Notes under the pieces: generated by a model
The model's input: the letters and a program-made list of their open reading frames with translations, nothing else
Told to the model about the DNA's origin: nothing
Databases searched by the model: none
Shown here: one piece after another, positions 22,103 through 23,084 of the stretch
Numbering within the stretch: position 1 is the first letter of the stretch
How the letters are laid out: each line of letters starts with the position of its first letter
Made by a program: the position numbers and the translations under genes
Origin: Paratractidigestivibacter sp963591565
Lineage (GTDB): Bacteria; Actinomycetota; Coriobacteriia; Coriobacteriales; Atopobiaceae
Reading direction: 5' to 3'
NCBI GenBank assembly: GCA_963591565.1
Contig: CAVAUD010000021.1
Span: forward strand, 1 to 23,084
DNA length: 23,084 nt

Positions 22103-22711
22103 CTAGGCGCAGGGGTCGGCGAGCTCTTCCAAGAAAAATTCACCCGCAGATTCGTCGTAGCTAAAAACGGCGACGCAGCAGTTGGGAAGGCGTTGGGGCA
22201 GCTCGATTGCTCCAACGTTTGATGTGTAGACGAACTGGCGGCATGCCGAGCCGTGGCTCACGGCGATCGCGGACTCAACGTTTGCCGGGGCGAGAAGGTC
22301 GCGGGCGACCTCGTGCATCCTGGCCACGATGGTGGCGTTGCCCTCGCCGCCGAAGGGCATCACGGCGTCGCCCGGGTCCCAGAGGTTGAAGGGGAAGTCC
22401 TCCTTGGCGCAGCGCTCGTAGGTGCCGTAGGCGCGCTCGATGAGACGGGCGTCGGACTGCGGGAAGACCGTGTCGTCGATCAGGCCCTTCTCGCATAGGA
22501 CGCTCGTGATCATGCCGCAGGTGGTGAAGGCGCGGCCCAGAGGCGAGCACGCGATGGCCTGAGGGGCGACGTTATGGGCAACAAGCCACTCCCCCGCCTG
22601 GAGGGCCTGCTGGCGGCCGAGCTCGGTCAAGGGCGAGTCACAGTGGCCCTGGATGAAGCCTTCCTGGTTGTACTGGGTCTGGCCGTGGCGCACGAGGTAG
22701 AACTTCTTCAC
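22103..22711 (-). CDS. Histidine phosphatase family protein (phosphoglycerate mutase-like)
   Basis: 202 residues. The catalytic block KKFYLVRHGQTQYNQEG (RHG with the phospho-accepting His10) is at the N-terminus, followed by DSPLTELGRQQALQAGEWL, ACSPLGRAFTTC (conserved Arg) and the second active-site His in IAVSHGSACRQF. No membrane or secretion signal was seen. It is a small cofactor-independent-of-metal phosphatase superfamily member; the substrate could be a sugar phosphate, a nucleotide or a cobalamin precursor and cannot be told from sequence. It starts with GTG 22711 after AAGGAG. Its location between rpsJ and rplC is unusual. A GGCGAGAA copy occurs in CTT-CTC-GCC codons. Confidence 0.85.
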   Translation of the reverse strand: MKKFYLVRHGQTQYNQEGFIQGHCDSPLTELGRQQALQAGEWLVAHNVAPQAIACSPLGRAFTTCGMITSVLCEKGLIDDTVFPQSDARLIERAYGTYERCAKEDFPFNLWDPGDAVMPFGGEGNATIVARMHEVARDLLAPANVESAIAVSHGSACRQFVYTSNVGAIELPQRLPNCCVAVFSYDESAGEFFLEELADPCA

Positions 22712-22757
22712 TGCCGCTCCTTAAGGGTTGTGGCGGGCACGCAACGCCCGTCAAGGT

Positions 22758-22789
22758 CTTCTCGCCAACATGGTAACGGCGGCGAGAAG
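22758..22789. repeat. 9-bp inverted repeat of the GGCGAGAA motif upstream of the phosphatase
   Basis: CTTCTCGCC (22758-22766) and GGCGAGAAG (22781-22789) flank 14 bases in the gap between the rpsJ terminator and the phosphatase start. The arms are in the opposite order to those at 16101-16132. Confidence 0.75.
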
Positions 22790-22827
22790 GTCGCCCTGCC
22801 CTGGCCCGGCCATTGTCACCAAACAGC

Positions 22828-22860
22828 AAAAAGGCCCCTCGGGATGTCCCAAGGGGCCTT
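22828..22860 (-). terminator. Very strong intrinsic terminator after rpsJ
   Basis: AAGGCCCCTTGGGA pairs with TCCCGAGGGGCCTT (14 bp, one G-U, two-base centre), followed by TTTTTGC on the minus strand. It closes the upstream transcript right after rpsJ. Confidence 0.93.
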
Positions 22861-22881
22861 GCGCGCTAAGAGAAGCTCAGC

Positions 22882-23084
22882 TTAGAGCTTGATCTCGATG
22901 TCGACGCCAGCGGGGAGGTCGAGACGCATCAGCGAGTCGACGGTGCTGGAAGAGGGATCGAGGATGTCGATGAGGCGCTTGTGGGTGCGCATCTCGAACT
23001 CGTCGCGGGAATCCTTGTCCTTGTGCGGGGAGCGGATGACGCAGTAAAGGTTGCGCTCGGTCGGCAGGGGGATGGGGCCGCTCA
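22882..23084 (-). CDS. rpsJ: 30S ribosomal protein S10 (N-terminus outside window)
   Basis: The last 67 residues are visible, read off the right edge. The segment SGPIPLPTERNLYCVIRSPH, then KDSRDEFEMRTHKRLIDILD and MRLDLPAGVDIEIKL, is S10, which sits in the 30S head and also joins NusB in antitermination. About 35 N-terminal residues are missing. A strong terminator follows, so it is not continuous with rplC; it probably ends an upstream str-type operon. Confidence 0.96.
   Translation of the reverse strand, partial: SGPIPLPTERNLYCVIRSPHKDKDSRDEFEMRTHKRLIDILDPSSSTVDSLMRLDLPAGVDIEIKL

Overview
The window is a GC-rich bacterial chromosome segment dominated by the conserved ribosomal protein super-operon (S10, spc and alpha clusters), read almost entirely on the minus strand. 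The gene order adk-map-infA-rpmJ-rpsM-rpsK-rpsD-rpoA-rplQ-truA, a zinc-type S14, a cysteine-poor S4 and high GC suggest a high-GC Gram-positive. The style of the proteins (L17 with an acidic tail, ArsP_2-like permease, LCP and GT2 envelope genes) makes me think of the class Coriobacteriia (Collinsella/Olsenella type). That placement is inference and no marker here proves it.

Layout, left to right. Positions 1-4150 form an envelope-polysaccharide edge: a truncated galactofuranosyl/rhamnosyl-type GT2 (minus), a divergent GT2 (plus), another GT2 (minus) and a membrane-anchored LytR-CpsA-Psr (LCP) relative that has lost its catalytic core. Positions 4257-5276 encode a predicted metal-efflux permease with a His/Cys-rich loop. 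From 5325 to 23084 everything is minus-strand translation and transcription machinery. In transcription order (right to left) it runs: rpsJ (partial), terminator, histidine phosphatase, promoter and leader, rplC-rplD-rplW-rplB-rpsS-rplV-rpsC-rplP-rpmC-rpsQ-rplN-rplX, terminator, candidate promoter with dyad, rplE-rpsN-rpsH-rplF-rplR-rpsE-rpmD-rplO-secY, terminator, adk-map, candidate promoter, infA-rpmJ-rpsM-rpsK-rpsD-rpoA-rplQ, terminator, truA.

The genes jointly supply both ribosomal subunits, the SecY translocon, initiation factor 1, N-terminal Met removal, adenylate balance and the RNA polymerase alpha subunit. Unlike the textbook continuous operon, this one is cut by at least four strong intrinsic terminators. 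Two of them run straight into the Shine-Dalgarno region of the next gene (adk, truA), which suggests partial termination or attenuation. An extra histidine phosphatase gene sits between rpsJ and rplC.

The least-explained signal is a short motif, GGCGAGAA (mostly GGCGAGAAG). I count 17 copies on both strands, inside genes in several reading frames and twice as intergenic inverted repeats. I estimate about one copy by chance. It behaves like a genome-wide DNA signal (uptake-like, Chi-like or protein-binding) rather than a coding signal. No tRNA, rRNA, CRISPR or insertion sequence was seen, and no gene-free stretch exceeds 300 bases.
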